Of a DNA stretch of 64,000 nucleotides, positions 8,589-17,287 are shown one piece after another. A program made the position numbers and the translations under genes. This stretch comes from Pseudomonas sp. Leaf48 (GTDB lineage Bacteria > Pseudomonadota > Gammaproteobacteria > Pseudomonadales > Pseudomonadaceae). The stretch covers positions 209,905-273,904 of the forward strand of contig NZ_LMLH01000012.1 of assembly GCF_001421885.1 (NCBI RefSeq), given 5' to 3'. The notes beneath the pieces were generated by a model, which saw nothing but the letters and a program-made list of their open reading frames with translations, did no database searches and had not been told where the DNA came from. Within the stretch, counting starts at the first letter, position 1; each line of letters opens with the position of its first letter.

Positions 8589-9989
8589 ATGCCCGTTACC
8601 CCCGATATTTTTCTTCAGGCCGCCACACAGGCCAAGGCTAAAGCGCCCCCCGCCAGTGCCCCGGTGTCGTCCCCTGAGCCTGGGAACAAGGCGTCCAGCT
8701 TCGCTCGGGTGTATGCCGATCAAACCCCGGATAAATCTGCTGCCGCCGGTAACGGATCAAATGAGCCGATTGGTAAAAAAACCACCGAAGGGCCCGAGAC
8801 GCAGGATTCTGGCGAACACAGTTCTGCCGCTGTAGAGCCGGCTGTTGCCGATGACGGCAAATCCTTGCCAGTCAATCACCTGGTGCAGGCAGACGATAAG
8901 TCCGCCAGCGACGAAACGACGGATATCGAGCATAAGGCGGTGGGTGACTGCGCGCCGATCGATCCGGCTTATGATCCGGCATTGGCTCAGGTTGTCCAGA
9001 TTGTAGTGCCGGCGCCAATTGCAACGGCCGCCGAAGCCGTGGTGGACCCGGCCTTGGCACAAGCTGTCCAGGCTGCAGTGCCGGTGCCGGTGCCGGTGCC
9101 GGTTTCGGTTTCGGTTTCGGCGACCGCCAAGACGACGGTGGCCCCGGCGCTGACCGCCACGGATAACGACTTCAATCCCGAAGCTGACCCACTCGATGCA
9201 TTGCCGGCAGTGCGTCTGGCGATGGAACACAGTGGCCATGTGTCCGCTTCCAGCCAGGGCCAGGCCAAGGCAGCACCGATACCAGCCCAGGCTGATGGCG
9301 AGCTGACTTCGGCACAGAACTTTGCAGCGGGCATGGCGAGCATGCTGGATATGCCGCCCGACAAGGACAGTACCAGCCAGGGTGGCGACAAGGCGTTCAG
9401 CGGCTTGATCGACGCCGGTCTCAAGGATCTCACGTCCGCCAGCAGCGACACCCGTGTCGACAATTTCGCCAACCGTCTGGCGGAACTGACACAGGCCGCC
9501 ACACCGAAAACCGCGAATGCCTTGCCGGTGAACCAGCCGATCGCAATGCATCAGAGCGGCTGGACACAAGAGGTGGTCAATCGGGTCATGTACCTGTCCA
9601 GCACCAATCTCAAGGCCGCCGACATTCAGTTGCAGCCAGCTGAACTTGGGCGCCTGGACATTCGGGTGAACATGGTACCGGATCAGCAGACCCAAGTGAC
9701 GTTCATGAGTGCCCATCCAGCTGTCCGTGAAGCGCTGGACGGCCAGATGTATCGCCTGCGTGACATGTTTGCGCAGCAGGGCATGGGCCAGGTCGATGTC
9801 AACGTTTCGGACCAGTCCCGTGGTTCGCAGCAGGGGCAGGATCAGTCTCAACAGGCTCAGCGAGGGCGCGCCAATGCTGGCGGCGGGGGGCTGGATTCGA
9901 TGGATGATGATCTTGCGCCGAGCGTTGCCGAAGTGGCTGCCAGTACCACTAGCGTGATCGGCTCCAGTGCGGTCGATTACTACGCCTGA
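8589..9989 (+). CDS. fliK: Flagellar hook-length control protein FliK
   Basis: FliK is the secreted ruler that measures the hook and switches FlhB from rod/hook to filament substrates. The 466 residues (ATG 8589, site CGGAG) consist of a long low-complexity Ala/Pro/Val/Asp-rich N-terminal region and a compact C-terminal Flg_hook domain at about 340-430 (IQLQPAELGRLDIRV, VREALDGQMYRLRDMF). A Gln-rich tail follows. The middle holds a hexanucleotide-coded Val-Pro/Val-Ser run (9078-9120). The frame continues upstream to GTG 8517, but the sigma-54 promoter at 8524-8539 rules that start out for transcripts from it. Confidence 0.9.
   Translation: MPVTPDIFLQAATQAKAKAPPASAPVSSPEPGNKASSFARVYADQTPDKSAAAGNGSNEPIGKKTTEGPETQDSGEHSSAAVEPAVADDGKSLPVNHLVQADDKSASDETTDIEHKAVGDCAPIDPAYDPALAQVVQIVVPAPIATAAEAVVDPALAQAVQAAVPVPVPVPVSVSVSATAKTTVAPALTATDNDFNPEADPLDALPAVRLAMEHSGHVSASSQGQAKAAPIPAQADGELTSAQNFAAGMASMLDMPPDKDSTSQGGDKAFSGLIDAGLKDLTSASSDTRVDNFANRLAELTQAATPKTANALPVNQPIAMHQSGWTQEVVNRVMYLSSTNLKAADIQLQPAELGRLDIRVNMVPDQQTQVTFMSAHPAVREALDGQMYRLRDMFAQQGMGQVDVNVSDQSRGSQQGQDQSQQAQRGRANAGGGGLDSMDDDLAPSVAEVAASTTSVIGSSAVDYYA
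9078..9120 (+). repeat. Hexanucleotide tandem repeat inside fliK
   Basis: GTGCCG is repeated about four times, then GTTTCG about three times, coding an alternating Val-Pro then Val-Ser run. The unit is six bases, so copy changes keep the reading frame and only alter the ruler length. Confidence 0.8.
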
Positions 9990-10302
9990 CCACACACGCC
10001 ACTAAACCCTGCGGGAGTGAGCTTGCTCGCGATGGCGGTGTAGCAGTCAATGAAGATATTGGCTGTTCTGCCCTCATCGCGGGCAAGCCCGCTCCCACAG
10101 GTAATGCTGTTCACTTAAGCGGGGCAATACACCTTGTGGCGAGGGGGCTTGCCCCCGTTCGGCTGCGAAGCAGTCGCAAAACCATTACACGCGGTGTACA
10201 CAAAGGTGTGACCTGGCTTAAGTGAACAGTATTGCGCTCCCACAGGGGGTTTATGTGTCATCCACACTACATTTCTCCAGCACTTCTTCCCTAGGGCGCT
10301 TC
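9990..10302. repeat. Intergenic block with two REP-type elements
   Basis: No gene is seen between fliK and the fliL promoter. A REP pair spans 10010-10100 (GAGCTTGCTCGCGATGG, then CATCGCGGGCAAGCCCGCTCCCACAG). A second REP unit of the GGCGAGGGGGCTTGCCCCC type lies at 10134-10180. The second unit is enclosed by an 18-base inverted repeat, AATGCTGTTCACTTAAGC at 10103-10120 and its complement at 10216-10233 with one mismatch. The rest holds no visible signal. Confidence 0.8.
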
Positions 10303-10318
10303 TGGCATAACACTTGCT
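10303..10318 (+). promoter_or_regulatory. sigma-54 promoter of fliLMNOPQR-flhB
   Basis: TGGCATAACACTTGCT has correct RpoN spacing (GG-N10-GC) and ends 50 bases before the fliL ATG. It separates the large C-ring/export operon from fliK and from the REP block upstream. Confidence 0.88.
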
Positions 10319-10368
10319 CTTGCCTTGCCGTGCGACTGTGAAAACCCGAATAGTGACGGATTATTGGC

Positions 10369-10869
10369 ATGGCGAAGAGCGACGCAGTAGTAAAAGAACC
10401 CGCAACCAAAGGCAGGCTCAAGCTGATCATCTTGATGGTAGTGGCGTTGCTGCTCGCGATCGGTTTGTCCGTGGGTGCGACCTGGTACTTCATGCACAGC
10501 GCCCAGAGCAAGCCCGCCAGCGCCGAGGCCGAAACTCCACTCGGCAAGCAGCCAGCGATTTTCGAGGCGATTGCCCCGGCCTTCGTCGCCAATTTCAACC
10601 AGAACGGCCGCCAGCGCTACTTGCAAGTGAGCATCACCATGCTCGCCCGCAATCCGGTCGATCTGGAGGCGCTCAAGGTTCACATGCCGGTGATCCGCAA
10701 TAACCTGGTCATGCTGTTCTCCGGCCAGGATTTCGCGACCCTCGCCTCGCCGGTCGGCCAGGAAATGCTGCGCCAGAAAGCCACGGCCAGCGTCCAGGAA
10801 GTGGCGCAGAAAGAGGTCGGCAAAGTGGTCATCGAACAGTTGCTTTTCACTAATTTCGTACTGCAGTAG
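10369..10869 (+). CDS. fliL: Flagellar basal body-associated protein FliL
   Basis: FliL is a single-pass membrane protein surrounding the stator; it supports torque and rod stability. The 166 residues show a short basic cytoplasmic N-terminus, one membrane helix at about 18-41 (LIILMVVALLLAIGLSVG) and a periplasmic domain related to stomatin/SPFH folds ending in a phenylalanine-rich tail (LLFTNFVLQ). First gene of the fliL operon, 9 bases before fliM. Confidence 0.94.
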   Translation: MAKSDAVVKEPATKGRLKLIILMVVALLLAIGLSVGATWYFMHSAQSKPASAEAETPLGKQPAIFEAIAPAFVANFNQNGRQRYLQVSITMLARNPVDLEALKVHMPVIRNNLVMLFSGQDFATLASPVGQEMLRQKATASVQEVAQKEVGKVVIEQLLFTNFVLQ

Positions 10870-10878
10870 GAACACGAC

Positions 10879-11847
10879 ATGGCCGTGCAGGACCTGCTGT
10901 CCCAGGATGAGATCGATGCGCTGTTGCATGGCGTCGACGATGGTCTGGTACAGACCGAAAACGCTGCCGAACCCGGCACTGTCAAAAGCTATGACCTGAC
11001 CAGTCAGGATCGCATCGTCCGTGGACGCATGCCGACCCTGGAGATGATCAACGAGCGTTTCGCCCGCTATACCCGCATCAGCATGTTCAACATGCTGCGC
11101 CGTTCGGCAGATGTGGCGGTCGGTGGCGTCCAGGTGATGAAGTTTGGCGAATACGTGCACTCGCTGTACGTGCCGACCAGCCTCAATCTGGTCAAGATCA
11201 AGCCGTTGCGCGGCACCGCGCTGTTCATCCTCGACGCCAAGCTGGTGTTCAAGCTGGTGGACAACTTCTTCGGTGGCGATGGCCGTCACGCAAAAATCGA
11301 AGGGCGTGAATTCACGCCGACCGAACTGCGCGTAGTACGCATGGTGCTGGAGCAGGCTTTCATCGATTTGAAGGAGGCCTGGCAGGCGATCATGGAAGTG
11401 AACTTCGAGTACATCAACTCGGAAGTGAACCCGGCCATGGCCAACATCGTCGGCCCGAGCGAAGCGGTCGTGGTGTCGACCTTCCACATCGAACTCGATG
11501 GCGGTGGCGGCGACCTGCACGTGACCATGCCGTACTCGATGATCGAGCCGGTGCGCGAAATGCTCGATGCCGGCTTCCAGTCGGACCTCGATGACCAGGA
11601 CGAACGCTGGGTCAACGCGCTGCGCCAGGACGTTCTGGATGTCGACGTACCGATTGGTGCCACGGTCGCCCGTCGCCAGTTGCGCCTGCGGGACATTCTG
11701 CACATGCAGCCGGGGGATGTGATCCCGGTTGAGATGCCCGAAGAAATGATCATGCGCGCCAACGGCGTGCCGGCCTTCAAGGTCAAGATGGGTTCGCACA
11801 AAGGCAACCTCGCGTTGCAGGTGATCGAGCCGATCGAGCGCCGTTGA
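10879..11847 (+). CDS. fliM: Flagellar motor switch protein FliM
   Basis: FliM is the middle C-ring protein and the binding target of phosphorylated CheY. At 322 residues it is full length. The N-terminal CheY-binding peptide LLSQDEIDALLHGV is at residues 5-18, the CheC-like middle domain at about 45-230, and the C-terminal SpoA domain at about 245-320. A ribosome site (AGGAACACGAC) precedes ATG 10879. Confidence 0.97.
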   Translation: MAVQDLLSQDEIDALLHGVDDGLVQTENAAEPGTVKSYDLTSQDRIVRGRMPTLEMINERFARYTRISMFNMLRRSADVAVGGVQVMKFGEYVHSLYVPTSLNLVKIKPLRGTALFILDAKLVFKLVDNFFGGDGRHAKIEGREFTPTELRVVRMVLEQAFIDLKEAWQAIMEVNFEYINSEVNPAMANIVGPSEAVVVSTFHIELDGGGGDLHVTMPYSMIEPVREMLDAGFQSDLDDQDERWVNALRQDVLDVDVPIGATVARRQLRLRDILHMQPGDVIPVEMPEEMIMRANGVPAFKVKMGSHKGNLALQVIEPIERR

Positions 11848-11913
11848 AGCAGTGCCCCAATCCTATTTTATTGACTGCTTCTAATTGAACAGTTGCCCCG
11901 CCGAGGACAAGTG

Positions 11914-12369
11914 ATGGCTAACGACATGAATACCCAGGACGACCAGGCGCTGGCCGATGAGTGGGCTGCGGCCCTGGAAGAAACCGGAGATGCCCAGGTC
12001 GATATCGATGCTTTGCTGGCAGCCGATACCGCCTCGTCGGCGAACAACCGCCTGCCAATGGAAGAGTTCGGCGGCGTGCCGAAGAGCAACGAGCCGGTCA
12101 GCCTGCAAGGGCCGAACCTGGACGTGATCCTTGATATCCCGGTGTCGATTTCCATGGAAGTCGGCAGCACCGACATCAACATCCGCAACCTGCTGCAACT
12201 GAACCAGGGCTCGGTGATCGAGCTCGATCGCCTGGCCGGTGAGCCGCTGGACGTGCTGGTCAACGGCACGCTCATCGCCCATGGCGAGGTGGTGGTGGTC
12301 AACGAGAAGTTCGGCATTCGCCTGACCGACGTGATCAGCCCAAGCGAACGCATCAAGAAGCTGCGCTGA
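11914..12369 (+). CDS. fliN: Flagellar motor switch protein FliN
   Basis: FliN forms the base of the C-ring and helps dock FliH. The chosen ATG 11914 has GAGGA 8 bases upstream and gives 151 residues beginning MANDMNTQDD; an upstream TTG at 11893 is less likely. The N-terminal third is acidic and variable, and the C-terminal SpoA domain (about 75-148, NIRNLLQLNQGSVIELDRLA) is typical. fliO begins directly after the stop. Confidence 0.95.
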   Translation: MANDMNTQDDQALADEWAAALEETGDAQVDIDALLAADTASSANNRLPMEEFGGVPKSNEPVSLQGPNLDVILDIPVSISMEVGSTDINIRNLLQLNQGSVIELDRLAGEPLDVLVNGTLIAHGEVVVVNEKFGIRLTDVISPSERIKKLR

Positions 12370-12819
12370 GTGAAAAAGCTTCTCGCAGTCTTGTTGGGGG
12401 CCGTGTTGGCGTTGCCGGTATGTGTGCTGGCGGCTGAGACCGTTGCCACGACCGCCGCTGCGCCGGTGGCCAGTAGTGGCGTGGCCGGACAGTTGACGCA
12501 ACTGGTGTTCGGTTTGCTGTTGGTGCTGGGGCTGATCTTTTTCCTCGCCTGGCTACTGCGCAGGGTTCAGCAGGCGGGACCGGCCGGTAAAGGCCAGGTG
12601 ATCGAATTGATCGGCTCGCGTGCGCTGGGCCCCCGCGACCGGTTGATGCTGGTGCAAGTGGGCAACGAACAGATTCTGCTCGGCCTGAGCCCTGGCACCA
12701 TCACCGCATTGCATGTGCTCAAGGAGCCGGTGCAGGTGCCGAGCAGCGAGAAAGCGACGCCGGAGTTTGCCCAGCGTCTGATGGACATTCTGGGCAAAGA
12801 TCAGAAGGATAAGAAGTAA
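12370..12819 (+). CDS. fliO: Flagellar export protein FliO
   Basis: FliO helps assemble the FliP ring of the export gate. The 149-residue product starts at GTG 12370, immediately after the fliN TGA. It has an N-terminal hydrophobic signal-like segment (about 2-20), a membrane helix at about 40-60 ([20 protein letters not shown]) and a small cytoplasmic FliO domain ([17 protein letters not shown]). Overlaps fliP by one base. Confidence 0.93.
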   Translation: MKKLLAVLLGAVLALPVCVLAAETVATTAAAPVASSGVAGQLTQLVFGLLLVLGLIFFLAWLLRRVQQAGPAGKGQVIELIGSRALGPRDRLMLVQVGNEQILLGLSPGTITALHVLKEPVQVPSSEKATPEFAQRLMDILGKDQKDKK

Positions 12820-13577
12820 TGGGTGCGTTACGTGTCGTCCTGACACTGGTCCTGATGCTGGCCGCGCCGCTGGCGCTGGCAGCCGACCCGCTGTCGATCC
12901 CGGCAATTACGCTGGGCACCAACGCCCAGGGCGCGCAGGAATACTCGGTCAGCCTGCAGATTTTGCTGATCATGACGGCGCTGAGCTTCATTCCAGCCTT
13001 CGTCATGCTGATGACCAGCTTCACCCGGATCATCATCGTGTTCTCGATCCTGCGCCAGGCCCTGGGCTTGCAGCAGACCCCTTCGAACCAGATCCTCACC
13101 GGCATGGCGCTGTTCCTGACCCTGTTCATCATGGCGCCCGTGTTCGACCGGGTGAACCAGGATGCCTTGCAGCCGTATCTGGCGGAGAAACTCACGGCCC
13201 AGGACGCCGTGGCCAAGGCTCAGGTACCGATCAAGGACTTCATGCTGGCGCAGACGCGCACCAGTGATCTGGAGTTGTTCATGCGCCTGTCCAAGCGCAC
13301 GGACATTGCCACGCCGGATCAGGCGCCATTGACCATCCTGGTGCCGGCCTTCGTCACCTCCGAGTTGAAAACCGCCTTCCAGATCGGTTTCATGATCTTC
13401 ATTCCGTTCCTGATCATCGACCTGGTCGTGGCCAGTGTGCTGATGGCCATGGGTATGATGATGCTCTCGCCGCTGATCATTTCCCTGCCGTTCAAGATCA
13501 TGTTGTTCGTGCTGGTCGATGGCTGGGCGCTGATCATCGGTACGCTGGCCAGCAGCTTCGGTGGTGTCTCACCATGA
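12819..13577 (+). CDS. fliP: Flagellar export gate protein FliP
   Basis: FliP makes the pentameric core of the FliPQR export channel. The 252-residue protein has a cleavable signal peptide (about 1-21, ending ALAA), as is usual for FliP but not for its virulence homologues, followed by four hydrophobic segments and a periplasmic loop. [17 protein letters not shown] and the C-terminal [13 protein letters not shown] are family signatures. Overlaps fliQ by 4 bases (ATGA). Confidence 0.97.
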   Translation: MGALRVVLTLVLMLAAPLALAADPLSIPAITLGTNAQGAQEYSVSLQILLIMTALSFIPAFVMLMTSFTRIIIVFSILRQALGLQQTPSNQILTGMALFLTLFIMAPVFDRVNQDALQPYLAEKLTAQDAVAKAQVPIKDFMLAQTRTSDLELFMRLSKRTDIATPDQAPLTILVPAFVTSELKTAFQIGFMIFIPFLIIDLVVASVLMAMGMMMLSPLIISLPFKIMLFVLVDGWALIIGTLASSFGGVSP

Positions 13578-13843
13578 CCCCTGAAGTCGCGGTCGACATC
13601 TTCCGTGAAGCGCTGTGGCTGACCACCATGATGGTGGCGGTGCTGGTGATCCCGAGTCTGCTGATCGGCCTGCTGGTGGCGATGTTCCAGGCCGCCACCC
13701 AGATCAACGAACAGACCCTGAGCTTCCTGCCGCGTCTGCTGGTCATGCTGGTAACCCTGATCGTTGCCGGGCCGTGGCTGGTACAGACTTTCATGGAATA
13801 CATCGTGCAGCTGTACGGCAGCATTCCTCAGGTCATCGGCTAA
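13574..13843 (+). CDS. fliQ: Flagellar export gate protein FliQ
   Basis: FliQ contributes a helical hairpin to the export channel wall. At 89 residues with two long hydrophobic helices (about 15-40 and 55-80) it is standard length. ATG overlaps the fliP stop by 4 bases, and the stop is 3 bases before fliR, so the gate genes are translationally linked. Confidence 0.96.
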   Translation: MTPEVAVDIFREALWLTTMMVAVLVIPSLLIGLLVAMFQAATQINEQTLSFLPRLLVMLVTLIVAGPWLVQTFMEYIVQLYGSIPQVIG

Positions 13844-13846
13844 GCC

Positions 13847-14629
13847 ATGTCGCTGCTTCAGCTGACCGATACGCAGATCAGCACCTGGGTGGCGACGTTC
13901 ATGTTGCCGCTGTTTCGCGTCGGCTCCTTGCTGATGGTCATGCCGGTATTCGGCACAACCCTGGTGCCCGTGCGGGTACGTCTCTATTTCGCGCTGGCCA
14001 TTACCTTGGTCATCTCGCCTGGCCTGCCGCCCATGCCGCCGGTGAATGCGCTGGACCTGAGCGGGCTGATGCTGATTGCCGAGCAGATCCTCATCGGCGC
14101 GATCCTGGGGTTTTCCTTGCAGTTGCTCTTCCAGGCCTTCGTGGTCGCCGGGCAAATTGTCGCGATTCAGATGGGCATGGGCTTCGCTTCCATGGTCGAC
14201 CCTACCAACGGTGTGTCGGTGGCGGTGATCGGGCAGTTCCTCACCATGCTGGTGACGCTGCTGTTCCTGTCGATGAATGGCCATCTGGTGGTGTTCGAAG
14301 TGCTCACCGAAAGCTTCACCACCTTGCCGGTCGGTAGCGGCTTGATGGTCAATCACTTCTGGGAGCTGGCCGGCAAGCTTGGCTGGGTGCTTGGCGCCGC
14401 GCTGATGCTGGTGCTGCCAGCGGTGACCGCGTTGCTGGTGGTCAACATTGCCTTTGGCGTGATGACCCGGGCGGCGCCTCAACTCAATATTTTCTCCATC
14501 GGCTTTCCGCTGACCCTGGTATTGGGGTTGTTCATTTTCTGGGTTGGCCTGGCGGACATCCTCAATCAGTATCAACCGCTGGCCGCAGAGGCCCTGCAGT
14601 TTTTACGCGAACTGGCAAAGGCGCGCTGA
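13847..14629 (+). CDS. fliR: Flagellar export gate protein FliR
   Basis: FliR is the single-copy subunit that completes the FliPQR channel. The 260-residue polytopic protein has about six hydrophobic segments and the conserved QMGMGFASMVDPTNG stretch (about residues 108-122). It ends 3 bases before flhB, its functional neighbour in the gate. Confidence 0.97.
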   Translation: MSLLQLTDTQISTWVATFMLPLFRVGSLLMVMPVFGTTLVPVRVRLYFALAITLVISPGLPPMPPVNALDLSGLMLIAEQILIGAILGFSLQLLFQAFVVAGQIVAIQMGMGFASMVDPTNGVSVAVIGQFLTMLVTLLFLSMNGHLVVFEVLTESFTTLPVGSGLMVNHFWELAGKLGWVLGAALMLVLPAVTALLVVNIAFGVMTRAAPQLNIFSIGFPLTLVLGLFIFWVGLADILNQYQPLAAEALQFLRELAKAR

Positions 14630-14632
14630 GTC

Positions 14633-15772
14633 ATGGCTGAGAGCGAGAGCGGTCAGGACAAAACAGAAGACCCCACGGACAAAAAGAAAAAGGACGCCCG
14701 TGAGAAGGGTGAGATTGCCCGTTCCAAGGAGCTCAACACTCTGGCGGTCATGCTGGCCGGAGCGGGTGCGCTGCTGGTGTTCGGCGGCGCACTGGCCCAG
14801 GACATGATGGAGCTCATGCGCCTGAATTTCTCGTTGTCTCGCGAAGTCATTCTGGATGAGCGCTCCATGGGCACCTACCTGCTGCACTCGGGGCAGATTG
14901 CCTTGCTGGCCATTCAGCCGGTGATGATTCCCTTGTTGCTGGCGGCGCTGATCGGCCCGATCGCCCTCGGTGGCTGGCTGTTCTCGGCGGGCACCATGGC
15001 CCCCAAATTCAGCCGCATGAACCCCGGCCCCGGCCTGAAACGGATGTTTTCGGCCAAGGCGCTGGTGGAACTGCTCAAGGCATTGGCGAAGTTTTTCATC
15101 GTGTTGTTCGTGGCCCTGGCAGTCTTGTCCTCAGACATCGACGACCTGCTGCGCATCGCCCATGAGCCTTTGGAGCTGGCGGTCATTCACAGCCTGCAGC
15201 TGGTGGGCTGGAGCACCTTGTGGATGGCCTGCGGGCTGATCATCATCGCCGCCGTGGATGTGCCGGTGCAGCTGTGGGAAAGCCACAAGAAACTGCTGAT
15301 GACCAAGCAGGAAGTGCGCGACGAACACAAGGATCAGGAAGGGCGACCCGAGGTCAAGCAACGGATCCGCCAGTTGCAGCGCGAGATGTCCCAGCGGCGG
15401 ATGATGGCGGCGATTCCCGAGGCTGACGTGGTCATCACCAACCCGACCCACTACGCCGTGGCCCTCAAGTACGACCCGGACAAGAGCGGGGCGCCCATGC
15501 TGATCGCCAAGGGCAGCGACTTCCTGGCCCTGAAGATTCGTGAGATTGCGGCGGCCAACGAGATCCTGCTGCTGGAATCGCCGGCGCTGGCGCGGTCGAT
15601 TTATTACTCGACAGAGCTTGAGCAGGAAATCCCGGGCGGGCTGTACCTGGCTGTCGCTCAGGTGCTGGCTTACGTCTATCAGATTCGCCAGTACCGCGCG
15701 GGCAAGGGCAAGCGTCCGGATCCGTTGAAGGATGATTTGCCGATTCCGCCGGATTTGCGACGCGATTCCTGA
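14633..15772 (+). CDS. flhB: Flagellar export switch protein FlhB
   Basis: FlhB controls substrate specificity of the export apparatus. The 379 residues include four membrane helices (about 30-210) and a cytoplasmic domain with the self-cleaving NPTH motif at residues 270-273 (VVITNPTHYAVALKYD). The N-terminus SGQDKTEDPTDKKKKDAREKG is typical. It is the last gene of the fliL operon. The accessory Rhs island starts 146 bases later and separates it from flhA. Confidence 0.97.
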   Translation: MAESESGQDKTEDPTDKKKKDAREKGEIARSKELNTLAVMLAGAGALLVFGGALAQDMMELMRLNFSLSREVILDERSMGTYLLHSGQIALLAIQPVMIPLLLAALIGPIALGGWLFSAGTMAPKFSRMNPGPGLKRMFSAKALVELLKALAKFFIVLFVALAVLSSDIDDLLRIAHEPLELAVIHSLQLVGWSTLWMACGLIIIAAVDVPVQLWESHKKLLMTKQEVRDEHKDQEGRPEVKQRIRQLQREMSQRRMMAAIPEADVVITNPTHYAVALKYDPDKSGAPMLIAKGSDFLALKIREIAAANEILLLESPALARSIYYSTELEQEIPGGLYLAVAQVLAYVYQIRQYRAGKGKRPDPLKDDLPIPPDLRRDS

Positions 15773-15800
15773 TAACCCGGCCCAGTCAAACGATCACGAC

Positions 15801-15836
15801 ACTTGTGGGAGCGTGGCTTGCCCGCGATGAGGCCGG
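15801..15836. repeat. Single REP half-element
   Basis: CTTGTGGGAGCGTGGCTTGC followed by CCGCGATGAGGCCGG resembles one arm of the local REP family. No inverted partner is seen nearby. It marks the flhB side of the accessory island. Confidence 0.6.
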
Positions 15837-15918
15837 TTCAGGCGAAACACATCCCTGAAAATCCCTCTATTTTCGTTGTTGCTCTCCATATTCGAGTTGG
15901 CCTGTTTGCGATAAAGTG

Positions 15919-17013
15919 TCACTTTCTTATTTCGCTAAAATAAGCACTTCGAAATCTATGGTCGGTAAAAATCACGTCTAAGTAATCGAGTTGTTCGACA
16001 GGGGGGCGAACGATTTTTTTCTGGTGAAAAGTGCGCATCCTTTCTTGGCCGATTCGCGAGGATTCTGTGCTCCCAAATCTATCGGTAAGCATTAGTTTTG
16101 AACTTACATCCTTATCCAGGCTTTTGCTTATTGATGTGTTGGAATCGTTCTTGATGTTTGTCATGATATTGACGTGCTTGGAGATTTTGTCTCTTGTAAG
16201 AGTTGTTAATGTGCTTATTTGGTCTGTGCTAGTTAGGTTTTCTTTGAAGTTTACAAAGTGCTTAAAGTGTTTATCAATTTTTTCTAGTCTGCTGGCTACA
16301 GTTTTTTCAACTAAATAAGCTTGGGGCGTTAGGCTGCGCTTTGCTGCCTCCGCAATGATACTCGCCTCACCACCCGCCTTTATGTATGTACGTTCAAGAG
16401 CCTTTAGTGTTGGTTTAAGGCCTTTTGTTCCAGATAGCTTGGAAATGAGAGCATTACTGATAGTCTGTAAAGTTGTGGGCGAGTGACCTGTTGGGTCTGC
16501 CGTATTAATAGGGTTACCCGCGCAATACGTATATGCATTTAGTCCTCCCTCCCCAAACGGACTCAGGCTGTCGGGGCTATTAAACCGCATCAACACCGGA
16601 TTAAACGCCCGATACCCATTCCCCAATAAATAATGCCCGGTCACCGGATCTGCCCGTTCGCCGTTGAAGCCGAGCAGGCTGAGTATTGCGCTCGCAAAGG
16701 GGCGATGGCCATAGGGCGAATAGGTGATGGCTTGTCGTGGTTGATTGCCCTTGAGCGTTTGCAGCACCGAACGCTGCAGGTCGGTAGCCAGTAGTGAGGT
16801 GTCGATTGCGCCAGCCTCGTTTTGTTGCTGCGCTAACAACTGGTCACCGTGTTGGACGATTGAACAGTGCATCGCACCTTGTATCTCGGTCACCAGCCTG
16901 CTTTTGCAGTAGAAACGATGGCGTGCAGGGGTGTTCAGCAGTGTTTGGCTGATGAGTCGATCAAGGGGATCATGGCCATAACGGCAAAGCAGGGGTGGCG
17001 GTTGCGATGGCAT
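15919..17013 (-). CDS. Short TccC/Rhs-core protein 1, unknown tail
   Basis: The first about 175 of 364 residues match the end of the Rhs/TccC cocoon: YDPLDRL-type YD repeat, QHGDQLLAQQQ, LLATDLQRSVL, YSPYGHRP, LLGFNGERADPVTG, NPVLMRFNSPDSLSPFG and the terminal DPTGH. The remaining about 190 residues are Lys/Thr/Ser-rich, come from AT-rich DNA and resemble no domain I recognise. Full TccC/Rhs proteins carry toxins after DPxG, so a toxic tail is an inference. The shell is far too short to enclose a toxin. Start ATG 17013 follows CGGA. An 18-bp palindrome lies 62 bases upstream. No immunity gene is apparent. Confidence 0.75.
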   Translation of the reverse strand: MPSQPPPLLCRYGHDPLDRLISQTLLNTPARHRFYCKSRLVTEIQGAMHCSIVQHGDQLLAQQQNEAGAIDTSLLATDLQRSVLQTLKGNQPRQAITYSPYGHRPFASAILSLLGFNGERADPVTGHYLLGNGYRAFNPVLMRFNSPDSLSPFGEGGLNAYTYCAGNPINTADPTGHSPTTLQTISNALISKLSGTKGLKPTLKALERTYIKAGGEASIIAEAAKRSLTPQAYLVEKTVASRLEKIDKHFKHFVNFKENLTSTDQISTLTTLTRDKISKHVNIMTNIKNDSNTSISKSLDKDVSSKLMLTDRFGSTESSRIGQERMRTFHQKKIVRPPVEQLDYLDVIFTDHRFRSAYFSEIRK

Positions 17014-17075
17014 GGTGAGTGGTCCGAGGGCCGAAATGCTGGCACTCAGTATTGATCGATGCGGTGGAGTTGGGT

Positions 17076-17093
17076 ACTAGCAGAACTGATAGT
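17076..17093 (-). promoter_or_regulatory. 18-bp palindrome upstream of rhs-core gene 1
   Basis: Read in the gene direction this is ACTATCAGTTCTGCTAGT, an inverted repeat with arms of 8 bases (7 of 8 paired) around TT. The identical sequence lies at 19605-19622, and a 16/18 match at 17207-17224, each 62-63 bases before an Rhs-core start. It looks like an operator for a dimeric regulator; the regulator is unknown. Confidence 0.65.
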
Positions 17094-17143
17094 CTTGCCG
17101 CTGCAGACTTGTTCGATTATCTGCTTCGCCGACGACCAGAATG

Positions 17144-17180
17144 CGGGCCGATTTATTTTCTCTTAAATAAATCTGTCCCC
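17144..17180. repeat. Degenerate palindromic element, copy A
   Basis: The right arm ATAAATCTGTCCCC (17167-17180) is intact. The left arm GATTTAT (17150-17156) keeps only part of the pairing, separated by TTTTCTCTTA. The same element, with a perfect 13-bp stem, is at 18368-18403. Palindromes of this type occur widely in proteobacterial genomes, often near REP-associated transposases. No transposase is present here. Confidence 0.6.
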
Positions 17181-17206
17181 ATTTCCACACATTTCCAGGT
17201 CAAAAT

Positions 17207-17224
17207 ACTAACAGTTCTGATAGT
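17207..17224 (+). promoter_or_regulatory. 18-bp palindrome upstream of rhs-core gene 2
   Basis: ACTAACAGTTCTGATAGT differs from the other two copies at two positions, and the two changes keep the same number of paired arm bases (7 of 8). It lies 63 bases before ATG 17288, the same distance as in the other two genes. The sequence between motif and start is not alike, so the motif itself seems to be what is conserved. Confidence 0.65.
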
Positions 17225-17287
17225 AGGCAACGACTGAAAAAAGAAAGATGCTCAAGGCTCGTATTTGGATCATGCACGGAGCAGTCA

